DNA from: Massilia sp. Root351
Lineage (GTDB): Bacteria; Pseudomonadota; Gammaproteobacteria; Burkholderiales; Burkholderiaceae_D
Assembly (NCBI RefSeq): GCF_001425045.1
Contig: NZ_LMDJ01000036.1
Coordinates: forward strand, 186,001 to 250,000
Reading direction: 5' to 3'
DNA: 64,000 bases
This document shows, one piece after another, positions 17,017-27,635 of this stretch; position 1 is the stretch's first letter, and the number at the start of each line of letters is the position of its first letter. The position numbers were made by a program, and so were the translations under genes. The notes beneath the pieces are model-generated. The model did not search any database and had not been told where the DNA came from. It was given only the letters and a program-made list of their open reading frames with translations.

Positions 17017-18999
17017 ATGACTAAAGCTTCCCCGTCCACGCCCGGCGAAATCACAGCACGCGGCGTGATCCTGGGTATCCTGATTACGCTGGTGTTTACG
17101 GCGGCGCAGGTCTACCTTGGCCTCAAGGTGGGCCTGACTTTTGCCACGTCGATCCCGGCGGCCGTGATTTCGATGGCGCTTTTGAGCGCTTTCAAGAACG
17201 CCACCATCCAGGAAAACAACATCGTGCAAACCATCGCGTCGGCCGCCGGCACGCTGGCGTCGGTGATTTTCGTGCTGCCAGGCTTGCTGATGATAGGCTG
17301 GTGGGCCAACGTGCCGTTCTGGCCGACCTTCGGCGCCTGCGCCATCGGCGGCGTGCTGGGCGTGATGTACACGGTGCCGCTGCGGCGCGCGCTGGTGACC
17401 ACCTCCGACCTGCCCTACCCTGAAGGCGTGGCCGCCGCCGAGGTGCTGAAAGTGGGCACCTCGTCGCGCGCCGGCGCGCTGGAAGGCAAAGCCGGCCTGA
17501 TGGCCGTAATCCTGGGCAGCGTGGCCTCCGCGCTGTACGCCGCCGGCGCCGCCATGAAGATGCTGGCCGGCGAAATGGCGGTGTATTTCCGCGCCGGCAG
17601 CGGCGCCACCGGCCTCGGCGCAGCCAGTTCGCTGGCCCTGATCGGGGCCGGCCACCTGATGGGCATCACGGTCGGCATCGCGATGCTGGCCGGCCTGGTG
17701 ATCGCCTGGGGCGTGCTGGTGCCTATCCTGACCGCAGCCCAGCCCATGGCCGACCTGTCGGCCGCCGACTGGGCGCTGAAGGTGTGGAAAACCGACGTGC
17801 GCATGATAGGCGCGGGCGCCATCGGCGCGGCCGCCATCGTGACCCTGGCCGGCCTGGCCAAGCCGGTCATCGGCGGCCTGAAGTCGGCCATGGAAGCGTC
17901 GCGCAAGGCCAAGGCGAATGGCGGCGTGCTGCCGCGCACCGAGCAGGACCTGCCGATCTTCGTGGTCGGCCTGGTGACCCTGCTCGCCATGGTGCCGGCA
18001 GGCTGGCTGCTGGCCACCTTCCTGCAAGGCGGCGTGCTGCAAAGCGTGGCGCCGGCGCTGATTGCCGTGGGCGTGGGCTACATCCTGGTGGCCGGCATCT
18101 TCGCCGCCGCCGTGTGCGGCTACATGGCCGGCCTGATCGGCTCTTCGAACTCGCCGGTATCCGGCATCGCCATCCTCACCGTGCTGGGCGCGGCCCTGTC
18201 GGTGGGCGCGGTGGGCAAACACATCATGGGTCCTGAAGTGGCGCACGCGCTGATCGCCTACGCGCTGTTCGTCACCACCGTGGTGCTGGCGGTGGCCGTG
18301 ATCGGTAACGACAACCTGCAGGACCTGAAGACCGGCCAGCTGGTCGACGCCACGCCGTGGAAGCAGCAGGTCGCCCTGCTGATCGGCGTGTTCGCCGGCT
18401 CCTGCGTGGTGCCGCCGGTGCTGGAACTGCTGAATCGCGCCAACGGCTTTGCCGGCGCGCCTAACCTGCAGGCGATTTCCTCGCAACCGCTGGCCGCGCC
18501 GCAGGCGACGCTGATTTCCACCCTGGCCAAGGGCGTCATCGGCGGCAACCTGCCGTGGCACCTGATCGGCTGGGGCGCGGCCCTGGGCCTGGGCCTGGTG
18601 GTGGTCAATTTCCTGGTCAAGAAAGCCAGCAACAACAAGTACAGCCTGCCGCCGCTGGGCGTGGGCCTGGCGATCTACCTGCCTAGCGTGGTAACCGCGC
18701 CGGTGGTGGTGGGTGCGGTGGTCGGCTACCTGTTCGAACGTGCCGTGCACCACCAGACCTGGGGCGAAGTGGCCAAGCGCCTGGGCGTGCTGGTGATGTC
18801 CGGCTTCATCGTCGGCGAGAGCCTGTTCAACGTGGCGCTGGCCGGCCTGATCGTGCTGTCCGGCGAAGGCGAGCCGCTGGCCATCGCCAACTCGCTGGGC
18901 GAGCATGCCGCCATGCTGGTGTCGCTGGTGGTGGGTGCGGCCGTGGTCACGGGCTTGTACCGCTGGTCCAGCAGCAACGCCAAGCGCGTCGCCGCGTAA
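17017..18999 (+). CDS. OPT family oligopeptide transporter
   Basis: A 660-residue polytopic membrane protein with about 14-16 hydrophobic segments. The conserved OPT beginning is GEITARGVILGILIT followed by AAQVYLGLKVGLTFATSIP, and the DLPYPEGVAAAEVL segment near residue 130 is also characteristic. Related proteins import oligopeptides or metal chelates by proton coupling. The ATG follows GGAGTCGTGAAAC. A long hairpin (19029-19063) lies after the gene. No peptidase is linked to it, so the substrate cannot be inferred. Confidence 0.92.
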   Translation: MTKASPSTPGEITARGVILGILITLVFTAAQVYLGLKVGLTFATSIPAAVISMALLSAFKNATIQENNIVQTIASAAGTLASVIFVLPGLLMIGWWANVPFWPTFGACAIGGVLGVMYTVPLRRALVTTSDLPYPEGVAAAEVLKVGTSSRAGALEGKAGLMAVILGSVASALYAAGAAMKMLAGEMAVYFRAGSGATGLGAASSLALIGAGHLMGITVGIAMLAGLVIAWGVLVPILTAAQPMADLSAADWALKVWKTDVRMIGAGAIGAAAIVTLAGLAKPVIGGLKSAMEASRKAKANGGVLPRTEQDLPIFVVGLVTLLAMVPAGWLLATFLQGGVLQSVAPALIAVGVGYILVAGIFAAAVCGYMAGLIGSSNSPVSGIAILTVLGAALSVGAVGKHIMGPEVAHALIAYALFVTTVVLAVAVIGNDNLQDLKTGQLVDATPWKQQVALLIGVFAGSCVVPPVLELLNRANGFAGAPNLQAISSQPLAAPQATLISTLAKGVIGGNLPWHLIGWGAALGLGLVVVNFLVKKASNNKYSLPPLGVGLAIYLPSVVTAPVVVGAVVGYLFERAVHHQTWGEVAKRLGVLVMSGFIVGESLFNVALAGLIVLSGEGEPLAIANSLGEHAAMLVSLVVGAAVVTGLYRWSSSNAKRVAA

Positions 19000-19028
19000 G
19001 CGCTGCCCCGGGCTGAACGCCCTTCTGC

Positions 19029-19063
19029 AACCGGCCGCCCTGTCTCCGACACGGCGGCCGGTT
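19029..19063 (+). terminator. GC-rich hairpin after the OPT transporter gene
   Basis: AACCGGCCGCC (19029-19039) pairs perfectly with GGCGGCCGGTT (19053-19063), and the loop can form a further TGTC/GACA pairing. It begins 30 bases after the stop codon. No real U-tract follows, so termination may be inefficient or factor-assisted. Confidence 0.55.
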
Positions 19064-19179
19064 CGCTTGTGGCGCGGCTGCAAATCGGCCGGCATGCGCG
19101 GCATGCTGCGCCATGTTGCAATATACAGCCGCGCGCGGCGGTGTTAAGGTAGCAATGAACAGCTCCCGCCCGAACCTTC

Positions 19180-22100
19180 ATGAAATCAGAAACCCTGCGA
19201 AAATTGCGCAAGCTGTTCGCTGTGCTGGTGGCGGCAGTGGCGGCGGCATTCCTGATCGTGACCGGCTTTGTGCTGCATACGCTGCACGAGAGCCGCCAGC
19301 GCTACTTCGCCAACGCGGAAGAAACGTCGCGCAACCTGGCCATCACGCTGGAGCACTTCCTGCGCGGCCATTTCTACGAAGTGGACCTGGCCATGCGGCG
19401 CGCCGCGCTGGAATTCCGCACCGCGCACGCGCAGGGCCGCTTCGACGACGCCGCCTTCAGCGCCTATCTGCGCTCGCTCAAGGAACGCATCCCCCACGCG
19501 CGCTCGGTGCGCGGTTCGGACCGCGACGGCCGCGTCATCTACGGCGAGGATATCGACTTGTCCAAGGTTCAGAACCTGGGCATCCGCGAGTTCTTCGAGC
19601 GTGTCAAAGCTGGACGCGAACTGGTGTTCGGCGTGCCGGTCAAGTCGCGCATCACGGGCGACTTCGTGCTGCCGCTGGTGTATCCGCTGACCTACGAGGA
19701 CGGCAGCTTCGGCGGCACCGCCTATGTGAACATGACCACCGATACCGTCACGGCGGTGCTCAAGTCCCTCAACGTGGGACCGAACGGGGTGATCACGCTG
19801 ATCGACCGGGAGCGCCGCCTGCTGCACCGCTACCCGGAAGTGGCGGACCTGCCGCTCGGCACGCAGGCGGCCATGTCGCCGCCCACCCTGGCGGTGCTGT
19901 CGAGCCAGCGCAAGCATGCCACCTACACCACCCTGAGCGCGCGCGACGGCCTGCAGCGCGTGGTCAGCATCGAGCGCATCGGCGAGTACCCGGTGTTCGT
20001 GCTGGTGGGCCTGTCCAGCGACGATTTCCTGGCCCCGTGGCGCAAGGAGGCGCTCAACGACGCCCTGTTCCTGGCGGTGCTGCTGATCATGGCCAGCACC
20101 TCCCTGCTCGGCGCGCACTACGCGCTGGGCCAATTGGGCCGCACGGTGGACAAGCTGAGCGAGGCCAAGGACCAGGCGCTGGAGGCCGGCCGCGCGAAGT
20201 CGGCCTTCGTGGCCAATATGAGCCATGAGATCCGCACGCCGATGAACGCGGTGCTGGGCATGCTGCAACTGCTGCAGCAAACGCAGCTGGACGGCCGCCA
20301 GCGCGACTACGCGGCCAAGGCCGAATCGGCGGCGCGCTCGCTGCTTGGCCTGCTCAACGACATCCTCGACTATTCCAAGGTGGAGGCGGGCAAGCTGGCG
20401 CTGGAGCCGCATCCGTTCAGCCTGGACCGGATGCTGCGCGACCTGTCGGTAATCCTGTCCGCTTACGTGGGCGGCAAGCCGGTGGAGGTGCTGTTCGAGG
20501 TCGATCCGGCGCTGCCGCCATGGCTGCTGGGCGATTCGCTGCGGCTGCAGCAGATCCTGCTGAACCTGACCGGCAACGCCATCAAGTTCACCGAACAGGG
20601 CGAGGTGGTGCTGTCGGTGCGGCGCAAGGGAAGCGCGGTCGCCTTCGCCATCCGCGACACCGGCATCGGCATCACGCCCGAGCAGCGCGCGCATATTTTC
20701 GACGGCTTCTCGCAGGGCGAAGCGTCCACTGCGCGCCGCTACGGCGGCACCGGGCTGGGGCTGGCCATCTCGCAGCGCCTAGCGCGCATGATGGGCGGCA
20801 CGCTGGAAGTGGACAGCGCGCCGGGCCAGGGCAGCACCTTCCACTTTGAAGTGCAGCTGGCGCAAGCGGCGCCGCCCGCGCCGCAGGCAGCCGGCGCGGC
20901 GCCGCTGCGCGACCTGGACTGCCTGGTGGTGGACGACAACCCGAGCGCGCGCCAGGTCCTGGCGCGTATGGCGGCATCCTTCGGCTGGCGGGTGGACACG
21001 GCAGAGAACGGACTGGAGGCGCTGCGGCTGGTGATGGGACGCAGCGCCAGCCGGCCCTACGATGTGCTGCTGGTGGACTGGCGCATGCCGCTGATGGATG
21101 GCTGGGAAACCAGCATGCAAATCCGCGAACTGATGCCTTCGGCCGGCACGCCGCTGATCATCATGGTGACCGCGCACGACCGCGAGATGCTGGCGCGCAA
21201 ACAGCTGCAGCAGGGCGGCGCGCCGGTCCTGGACGGCGTGCTGGTGAAGCCGGTCACGGCGTCGATGCTGTTCGACGCAGTGGCCGACGCGCGCACCGGC
21301 CAGCGTCCGGCCGCGCTGCACGAGCCGGTGCAGGCACAGCGCCTGCTGGACGGCATGCATATCCTGCTGGTGGAGGACAATCCGACCAACCAGCAGGTGG
21401 CGCGCGAACTGCTGGGCCATGAGGGCGCGCTGGTGGAAGTGGCGCCCTGCGGGCTGGACGCGATGGACGCGGTGCGCCGCGAAGGACCGCTGCCGGACGT
21501 GATCCTGATGGATATCCAGATGCCGGACATGGACGGCTACCAGGCCACGCGCGCCATCCTGGACCTGCTGGGCAGCCGCGCGCCGCCCATCATCGCCATG
21601 ACGGCCAACGCCATGCAGTCGGACCGCGAACTGGCGCTGGCGGCCGGCATGGTGGACCACGTGGGCAAGCCGTTCGATTTGCGCCAGCTGATCGCCGTGA
21701 TCCTGCTGCATGCCGTGCCGCGCGCTGCCGCGGCAGCGGCAGCGCCAGCCATGGCGCCCACGCCGGCAGCAGCGCCCGCGACCGCCGTGGCCGCCGCCGC
21801 CGCGCCCATCGCCGCCGCCACCGCTGCGCCCGCGCCGCCTCCCGCGCCTCGCTCCGCTCCGCCCGCCGTCCGCGCCACGCAGCTGGATAGCGCCGGCGCG
21901 CTGAAACGCATGGGCGGACTGAAGCAGGTCTACCACATTGCGCTGCGCAGCTTTGGCGCCGAGGCGGACGAGCTGGCCGGGCAAATGCGTGCCGCCATCG
22001 ACACGCAGGACTTCACGTCCGCGCGCGCGGCGTTGCACATCCTGAAGGGATTGGCCGGCACCATAGGCGCCGACCAGCTGAGCCAGCTGGCCGCGCTGGC

Positions 22101-22224
22101 CGAGCAGACCATCCGGCAGGACCGGGGCGCGCAAGCCTGCGGCAATGGCGTCGCCATCGTGCTCGCGGCGCTGCCGGCGGTGGTGGAGGAAGTGGAGCTG
22201 CTGCTGCCGGAGTATGCCGGCTAG
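19180..22224 (+). CDS. Hybrid sensor histidine kinase with two receiver domains and Hpt
   Basis: A 1014-residue membrane sensor. Two membrane segments (about residues 13-33 and 292-312) enclose a periplasmic Cache-like sensor. Next come HisKA with His349 in SHEIRTP, an HATPase domain with the N, G1 and G2 boxes (NLTGNAIKFT, DTGIGI, GTGLGLAIS), receiver 1 (Asp633 in LLVDWRMP), receiver 2 (Asp778 in LMDIQMPDMDGY), an Ala/Pro-rich linker of about 60 residues, and a C-terminal Hpt domain (His953 in HILKGLAG). This is the BarA-like phosphorelay layout. No output response regulator is encoded nearby, so its partner must lie elsewhere. The start has only a weak ribosome binding site. Confidence 0.93.
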   Translation: MKSETLRKLRKLFAVLVAAVAAAFLIVTGFVLHTLHESRQRYFANAEETSRNLAITLEHFLRGHFYEVDLAMRRAALEFRTAHAQGRFDDAAFSAYLRSLKERIPHARSVRGSDRDGRVIYGEDIDLSKVQNLGIREFFERVKAGRELVFGVPVKSRITGDFVLPLVYPLTYEDGSFGGTAYVNMTTDTVTAVLKSLNVGPNGVITLIDRERRLLHRYPEVADLPLGTQAAMSPPTLAVLSSQRKHATYTTLSARDGLQRVVSIERIGEYPVFVLVGLSSDDFLAPWRKEALNDALFLAVLLIMASTSLLGAHYALGQLGRTVDKLSEAKDQALEAGRAKSAFVANMSHEIRTPMNAVLGMLQLLQQTQLDGRQRDYAAKAESAARSLLGLLNDILDYSKVEAGKLALEPHPFSLDRMLRDLSVILSAYVGGKPVEVLFEVDPALPPWLLGDSLRLQQILLNLTGNAIKFTEQGEVVLSVRRKGSAVAFAIRDTGIGITPEQRAHIFDGFSQGEASTARRYGGTGLGLAISQRLARMMGGTLEVDSAPGQGSTFHFEVQLAQAAPPAPQAAGAAPLRDLDCLVVDDNPSARQVLARMAASFGWRVDTAENGLEALRLVMGRSASRPYDVLLVDWRMPLMDGWETSMQIRELMPSAGTPLIIMVTAHDREMLARKQLQQGGAPVLDGVLVKPVTASMLFDAVADARTGQRPAALHEPVQAQRLLDGMHILLVEDNPTNQQVARELLGHEGALVEVAPCGLDAMDAVRREGPLPDVILMDIQMPDMDGYQATRAILDLLGSRAPPIIAMTANAMQSDRELALAAGMVDHVGKPFDLRQLIAVILLHAVPRAAAAAAAPAMAPTPAAAPATAVAAAAAPIAAATAAPAPPPAPRSAPPAVRATQLDSAGALKRMGGLKQVYHIALRSFGAEADELAGQMRAAIDTQDFTSARAALHILKGLAGTIGADQLSQLAALAEQTIRQDRGAQACGNGVAIVLAALPAVVEEVELLLPEYAG

Positions 22225-22616
22225 ACCGCCTGCGCCTGGCGCGCGTAGCTCACCGTCAGCATTTCCCACTGGTGGCCGTCCGGCTCGTTCCAGTAGACCA
22301 TGCGGCCGCCGTAGTCGGTGTTGATGCGGCCGTCGTTCGGCCCGCGCACGCTGCCGCGAAACGGGATGCCCCGCCCTTTCAGGCGCGCCAGGATGGCGTC
22401 GAACGCGCCCTGGTCCACGCGGAAGCAGTAGTGGTGCACCGGGAAGGCTTCCTCGGTGGTCTGGAAATCCAGCGTCAGGCCGTCGTTGATGAACACCGGC
22501 GAGAACGGTCCGAGCGCGGTCGGGGACCACGGCACGTCCAGCAGTTCCGCCAGCAACTGCGCGGCCGCCGCCTGGTCGCGGGTCGGTACGATGAAATGGT
22601 CCAGCTGTATCGCCAT
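22221..22616 (-). CDS. VOC family (glyoxalase/bleomycin resistance) protein
   Basis: A 131-residue protein with the paired beta-alpha-beta-beta-beta modules of the vicinal oxygen chelate fold: MAIQLDHFIVPTRD at the start, HHYCFRV in the middle and GGRMVYWNEPDGHQWEMLT near the end. His and Glu residues at the usual metal positions suggest a metal site. The ATG at 22616 has a GGGAGG site directly before it and is preferred over the ATG at 22628. Its stop codon overlaps that of the kinase gene on the other strand. Substrate unknown. Confidence 0.85.
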   Translation of the reverse strand: MAIQLDHFIVPTRDQAAAAQLLAELLDVPWSPTALGPFSPVFINDGLTLDFQTTEEAFPVHHYCFRVDQGAFDAILARLKGRGIPFRGSVRGPNDGRINTDYGGRMVYWNEPDGHQWEMLTVSYARQAQAV

Positions 22617-22649
22617 GCTGCCTCCCATGGTTGGACTGACAGGTCCGGT

Positions 22650-23576
22650 TTACAGTTCCGCCAGCGCCTTCACATGCGCCACCACGCTGCGGCCCAGCGC
22701 GGACAGGTTGTAGCCGCCCTCCAGGCAGCTGACGATGCGGCCCTTGGCGTATTCATCGGCCACCGCCATCACCTGCTGTGTCATCCAGGCGTAGTCCGCC
22801 TCCACCAGTCCCATGCCGCCAATGTCGTCCTCGCGGTGCGCGTCGAAACCGGCCGAGATGAAGATCATCTCCGGCTTGAAGGCGTGCAGCGCCGGCAGCC
22901 ACTTGTCGATCACCAGCTGGCGCACCGTGTCGCCCTTGGAGTGCGCCGGCACCGGCACGTTGACCCGGTTCGGGCTGTCCGGCGCCACTTCGCTATAGGG
23001 ATAGAAGGGATGCTGGTAGAAGCTCACCATCAGCGCGCGCGGCTCGTCGCGCAGCGCCTCCTCGGTGCCGTTGCCGTGGTGGACGTCGAAGTCGACCACC
23101 GCCACCCGCCGCAACCCGTGCACATCGAGCGCGTGCTTGGCCGCGATGGCGATGTTGTTGAACAGGCAGAAGCCCATCGGCTCGCTCGGCCGCGCATGGT
23201 GGCCGGGCGGGCGGATGGCGCAGAAGGCGTTGGCGATCTCGCCGGCGATCACCGCGTCGGTGGCCGCCACGGCCGCGCCGGCCGCGCGCAGGGCCGCTTT
23301 CCAGCTGTGCGCGTTGAGCGAGGTGTCGCCGTCGATCGGGTAATAGTCGCCCGCCGCCGGCACATTGTCGCGCACGATGCCGATGGCGTTGCGGCTGTGG
23401 TTGCGCTCGATGGCCGCCAGCTCCGCCAGCGGCGCCTCGCGGTGCTCCAGCAGATCGTCGATGTGCGAATTGATGAGCTGGTCCGCAATCGCTTGCAGCC
23501 GGGCGGGCGATTCCGGGTGCCATTCGCCCATTTCGTGGCGCTGGCAGTCGGGGTGACTGTAAATTGCTGTACTCAT
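22650..23576 (-). CDS. Histone deacetylase-like amidohydrolase
   Basis: A 308-residue class II HDAC / acetylpolyamine amidohydrolase relative. The catalytic and zinc-binding elements are intact: RPPGHHAR (catalytic His pair), VVDFDVHHGNGT (zinc Asp and His), SAGFDAHREDDIGGM (zinc Asp) and LEGGYN (glycine-rich loop ahead of the usual catalytic Tyr). Bacterial members remove acetyl groups from polyamines, acetyl-lysine or other small amides, so the substrate is open. It is divergent from the MoxR ATPase gene, with only 59 bases between the start codons. Confidence 0.92.
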   Translation of the reverse strand: MSTAIYSHPDCQRHEMGEWHPESPARLQAIADQLINSHIDDLLEHREAPLAELAAIERNHSRNAIGIVRDNVPAAGDYYPIDGDTSLNAHSWKAALRAAGAAVAATDAVIAGEIANAFCAIRPPGHHARPSEPMGFCLFNNIAIAAKHALDVHGLRRVAVVDFDVHHGNGTEEALRDEPRALMVSFYQHPFYPYSEVAPDSPNRVNVPVPAHSKGDTVRQLVIDKWLPALHAFKPEMIFISAGFDAHREDDIGGMGLVEADYAWMTQQVMAVADEYAKGRIVSCLEGGYNLSALGRSVVAHVKALAEL

Positions 23577-23635
23577 GTCTTATTTCTTTGCCGTAGAATC
23601 AAGTAGTAATCTACCACGGGATAATAACAGGAACC

Positions 23636-24556
<921 letters not shown>

Positions 24557-24558
24557 GC

Positions 24559-25608
24559 ATGGCCAGCAAGCCCGGCTCCATGGGAGACGCCGGCGCGGCC
24601 AGCGGCGATGACGGCCGCAGCCGTCCGCCCGCAGCGCTGCGCCGCTGGCTCAACAGCTGGCTGTTCCAGCTGCGCGGGCGCGAGCCCGGCGAGGTGCTGC
24701 TGGTGATGCGGCGCGTGTTCATCCTGCCGACACGGCCCGGCATGGCCTTCTGCGGCCTGCTGCTGATCATGCTGATCGGCTCCGTCAACTACACGCTGGG
24801 CCTGGGCTTCGCGCTGACCTTTTTCACCGGCGCCTGCGCCGTGGCCGACATGGTGATGACGGCCCGCAACCTGGCCATGCTGCGCCTGGCCCCGGGCCGC
24901 GCCCAGCCGGTGTTTTCCGGGCAGGAGGCGCAGTTCGAGCTGCTGGTGCGCAACGGCACGCCGCGCGACCGTTACGCCGTCTGGCTCGGCTTCCAGCACG
25001 ACGGCGAGCCGCGCCACGCGGTGGACGTGCCGTCCGGCGCCAGCACGGCGCTGGCGCTGGCCGCCCCCACCGAAGGACGCGGCTGGCTGGCCGCCCCGCG
25101 CGTGCGGCTGGTGACGCGCTTTCCGCTCGGCCTGTTCCGCGCCTGGGCCTACTGGGAGCCGGATCTGCGGGTGCTGGTGTACCCGGCGCCGGAGCACAAT
25201 GCGCCGCCGCTGCCGGTGCGCGGCGCCGCCAGCGAGGACGGCCACGGCCAGGTCGGGCTGGACAATTTCGCCGGCATCCGCAGCTACCAGCCCGGCGATC
25301 CGATGCGCCAGCTGGCCTGGCGCCACATCGCGCGCCACGACCCGGCGCTGGGCGGCCAGCTCAGCACCAAGCATTTCGAGGGCGGCGCGGTGGCCGAGAT
25401 GGTGCTCGACTTCGCCCAGCTGCCGCTGACCATGGATCTGGAACAGAAACTGTCGCGCATGGCGCGCTGGGTGCTGGACGCCGAGCAGCTGGCCCTGCCC
25501 TACGGTTTCCGCCTCGGCCACCACGACCTGCCGCCGGGCCTGGGCGACGCGCACCGCGCCGCCTGCCTGCGCGCGCTGGCCCTGTACGGCCAGGAGGCGT
25601 ACGGGTGA
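24559..25608 (+). CDS. DUF58 domain membrane protein
   Basis: A 349-residue protein with two membrane segments (about residues 58-98) after a cytoplasmic N-terminus, then a beta-rich region, and the DUF58 signature GLDNFAGIRSYQPGDPMRQL with LAWRHIARHD after it. DUF58 proteins resemble VWA domains and are almost always encoded beside MoxR. It starts two bases after the MoxR stop codon and overlaps the following gene by four bases (GTGA), so translation is coupled. Confidence 0.93.
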   Translation: MASKPGSMGDAGAASGDDGRSRPPAALRRWLNSWLFQLRGREPGEVLLVMRRVFILPTRPGMAFCGLLLIMLIGSVNYTLGLGFALTFFTGACAVADMVMTARNLAMLRLAPGRAQPVFSGQEAQFELLVRNGTPRDRYAVWLGFQHDGEPRHAVDVPSGASTALALAAPTEGRGWLAAPRVRLVTRFPLGLFRAWAYWEPDLRVLVYPAPEHNAPPLPVRGAASEDGHGQVGLDNFAGIRSYQPGDPMRQLAWRHIARHDPALGGQLSTKHFEGGAVAEMVLDFAQLPLTMDLEQKLSRMARWVLDAEQLALPYGFRLGHHDLPPGLGDAHRAACLRALALYGQEAYG

Positions 25609-27635
25609 AGCCCGCGCCCGCAGCGGCCGGCCCGCTGGCGCGCTGGGCGCAGCGGCTCACGCGCGACAAGGCCGACACCCTGCTGCTGCTGGCCGCCGCG
25701 CTGCTGGTGCTGGCGCCGCATGTCGGCCACCTGCCGCCCTGGACCAGCGCGGTGATCTGCTGCGTGCTGCTGTGGCGCGGCGCCATCACGCTGCTGGGCC
25801 GCCGCATGCCGCCGCTGTGGCTGCTGCTGCCGGTGTCGCTGCTGGCCATGGGCGGCGTCTACCTGACCTTCCGCACCCTGCTGGGCCGCGACGCCGGGGT
25901 GGCCATGCTGGCCCTGCTGCTGGCCTTCAAGCTGCTGGAGATGCATGCCCGGCGCGACCTGTTCGTGGTCATCTTCCTCAGCTTCTTCCTGCTGCTGACC
26001 AATTTCTTCTATTCCCAGTCCATCCTCACCGGGCTGTCCATGGTCGCCACGGTGATCCTGCTGCTGGCCACGCTGATGACCTTCCAGTACACCGGCGCCG
26101 TGCCGCCGCTGCGCCGCCGGCTGCTGGCGGCAGCGCAGCTCTTCCTGGCCGCCGCCCCGCTGGCCGTGCTGCTGTTCTTCGCCTTCCCGCGCATCCAGGG
26201 CCCGCTGTGGGGCCTGCCGGGCGACGCCCGCAGCGCGCGCAGCGGCATCTCGGACACCATGTCGCCCGGCAGCATGACCAGCCTGGCGCTGTCGGACGAG
26301 GTGGCCTACCGGGTGCGCTTCTTCGGCCCGCTGCCGCCGCAACACCAGCTGTACTGGCGCGGCATCGTGCTGAGCAACTACGACGGCGCCACCTGGACCC
26401 GCACCGACCGCCCCCGTTTCCGGGCCGGCGAAGCCAACACCCGCGCCTCGGTCGGCGGCAGCGCGCTGCGCCATGAAGTGACCATGGAGCCGACCGGCAA
26501 GCGCTGGCTGTTCGCGCTGGAGCTGACCAATCCCAACGAGCCCATGCCGGGCCTGCGCACCAGCCTGAGCGACGAGTTCGAATTCATCAGCCGCGAGCCG
26601 GTGCAGCAGCGCCTGCGCTACCAGGCCAGCGCCTACCTCAGCTACCGCCTGCAGCCCAGCCTGGACCAGGCGCAGCTGGCGCGCGCGCTGCGCCTGCCGG
26701 ACCGCTACAACCCGCGCAGCGTGGCGCTGGCGGCCACCTTGCGCCAAGCGGACGGCCCGGCCGCGTCGGCCCAGGCGGTGCTGCGCATGTTCCGCACCCA
26801 GCAGTTCAGCTACACGCTGGAGCCGCCGCTGCTGGGCCGGCATGCGGTGGACGATTTCCTGTTCGGCAGCAAGGCCGGCTTCTGCGAGCACTACGCGGGC
26901 GCCTTCGTGGTGCTGATGCGCGCCATGGGCGTGCCGGCGCGCGTGGTCACCGGCTACCAGGGCGGGGAACTGAACCCGGTGGACGGCTACCTCACCGTGC
27001 GCCAGTCCGACGCCCACGCCTGGGCCGAAATCTGGATCGCCGGCCAGGGCTGGCTGCGGGTCGACCCCACTGCCGCCGTGGCGCCGGACCGCGTCAGCCT
27101 CGGCCTGGGGCGCGCGCTGCCGCAGCAGGCGCCGTTCGGCCTGGACGGCCTGGGCCAGTTGATGAATTTCCGCAATGACAGCAATTCGTGGCTGGCGCAG
27201 CTCAGATTCCGCCTGCACGCGGTGAATAATGCGTGGAATCAATGGGTCCTGGATTACAATCCAGAACGGCAGAGCAGTTTCCTTGGGGAACTAACGGCCG
27301 CGCTCGGCAACTGGCGCAGCGGCGCCGCGCTGGCTGCGGTGGCCGCGCTGCTGGTGCTGTGGCGCAAACTGCGGGCGCGGGCGGCGCAGGAGCCGGTGGA
27401 GGCGGTGTACGCCGCCTTCTGCCGCCTGATGGCCAGGCGCGGCATGCCGCGTGCGCCGCACGAAGGACCGCACAGCTATGCTCGCCGTTTGCAGGCGATG
27501 CAGGCACCGGATGACAAGAAACAGGCCATGCAGGCCTTTTTGGAATTGTATGGCGCGCTGAAATACGCCGCGCCTGATGACGAGATAACGGCGCCCGCCA
27601 AACGGCTGGCCATTTTGCTGAAACGATCAACATGA
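25605..27635 (+). CDS. Transglutaminase-like membrane protein, TgpA type
   Basis: A 676-residue protein with a DUF3488 N-terminal membrane region (about six segments within residues 20-200), a periplasmic transglutaminase-like domain and a C-terminal membrane segment (about residues 566-588) with a short DUF4129-like tail. The thiol-protease-like triad is intact: Cys427 in AGFCEHYAG, His471 in SDAHAWAEI and Asp487 in RVDPTAAV. Pseudomonas TgpA has this layout. Translation starts with GTG at 25605, inside the stop of the DUF58 gene. It ends in an ATGA overlap with the mltB gene. Confidence 0.93.
   Translation: MKPAPAAAGPLARWAQRLTRDKADTLLLLAAALLVLAPHVGHLPPWTSAVICCVLLWRGAITLLGRRMPPLWLLLPVSLLAMGGVYLTFRTLLGRDAGVAMLALLLAFKLLEMHARRDLFVVIFLSFFLLLTNFFYSQSILTGLSMVATVILLLATLMTFQYTGAVPPLRRRLLAAAQLFLAAAPLAVLLFFAFPRIQGPLWGLPGDARSARSGISDTMSPGSMTSLALSDEVAYRVRFFGPLPPQHQLYWRGIVLSNYDGATWTRTDRPRFRAGEANTRASVGGSALRHEVTMEPTGKRWLFALELTNPNEPMPGLRTSLSDEFEFISREPVQQRLRYQASAYLSYRLQPSLDQAQLARALRLPDRYNPRSVALAATLRQADGPAASAQAVLRMFRTQQFSYTLEPPLLGRHAVDDFLFGSKAGFCEHYAGAFVVLMRAMGVPARVVTGYQGGELNPVDGYLTVRQSDAHAWAEIWIAGQGWLRVDPTAAVAPDRVSLGLGRALPQQAPFGLDGLGQLMNFRNDSNSWLAQLRFRLHAVNNAWNQWVLDYNPERQSSFLGELTAALGNWRSGAALAAVAALLVLWRKLRARAAQEPVEAVYAAFCRLMARRGMPRAPHEGPHSYARRLQAMQAPDDKKQAMQAFLELYGALKYAAPDDEITAPAKRLAILLKRST

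Noticed and set aside
16861..19104. Upstream extension of the ylqF frame to 1064 codons
   Set aside because: The added part is antisense to the OPT transporter and shows Gln/His/Gly-rich shadow composition. YlqF has a normal conserved start at 16860.
20779..22530. A 583-codon minus-strand open frame over the histidine kinase
   Set aside because: The kinase domains on the plus strand are complete. The minus frame reads as a shadow and also covers the VOC gene in a wrong frame.
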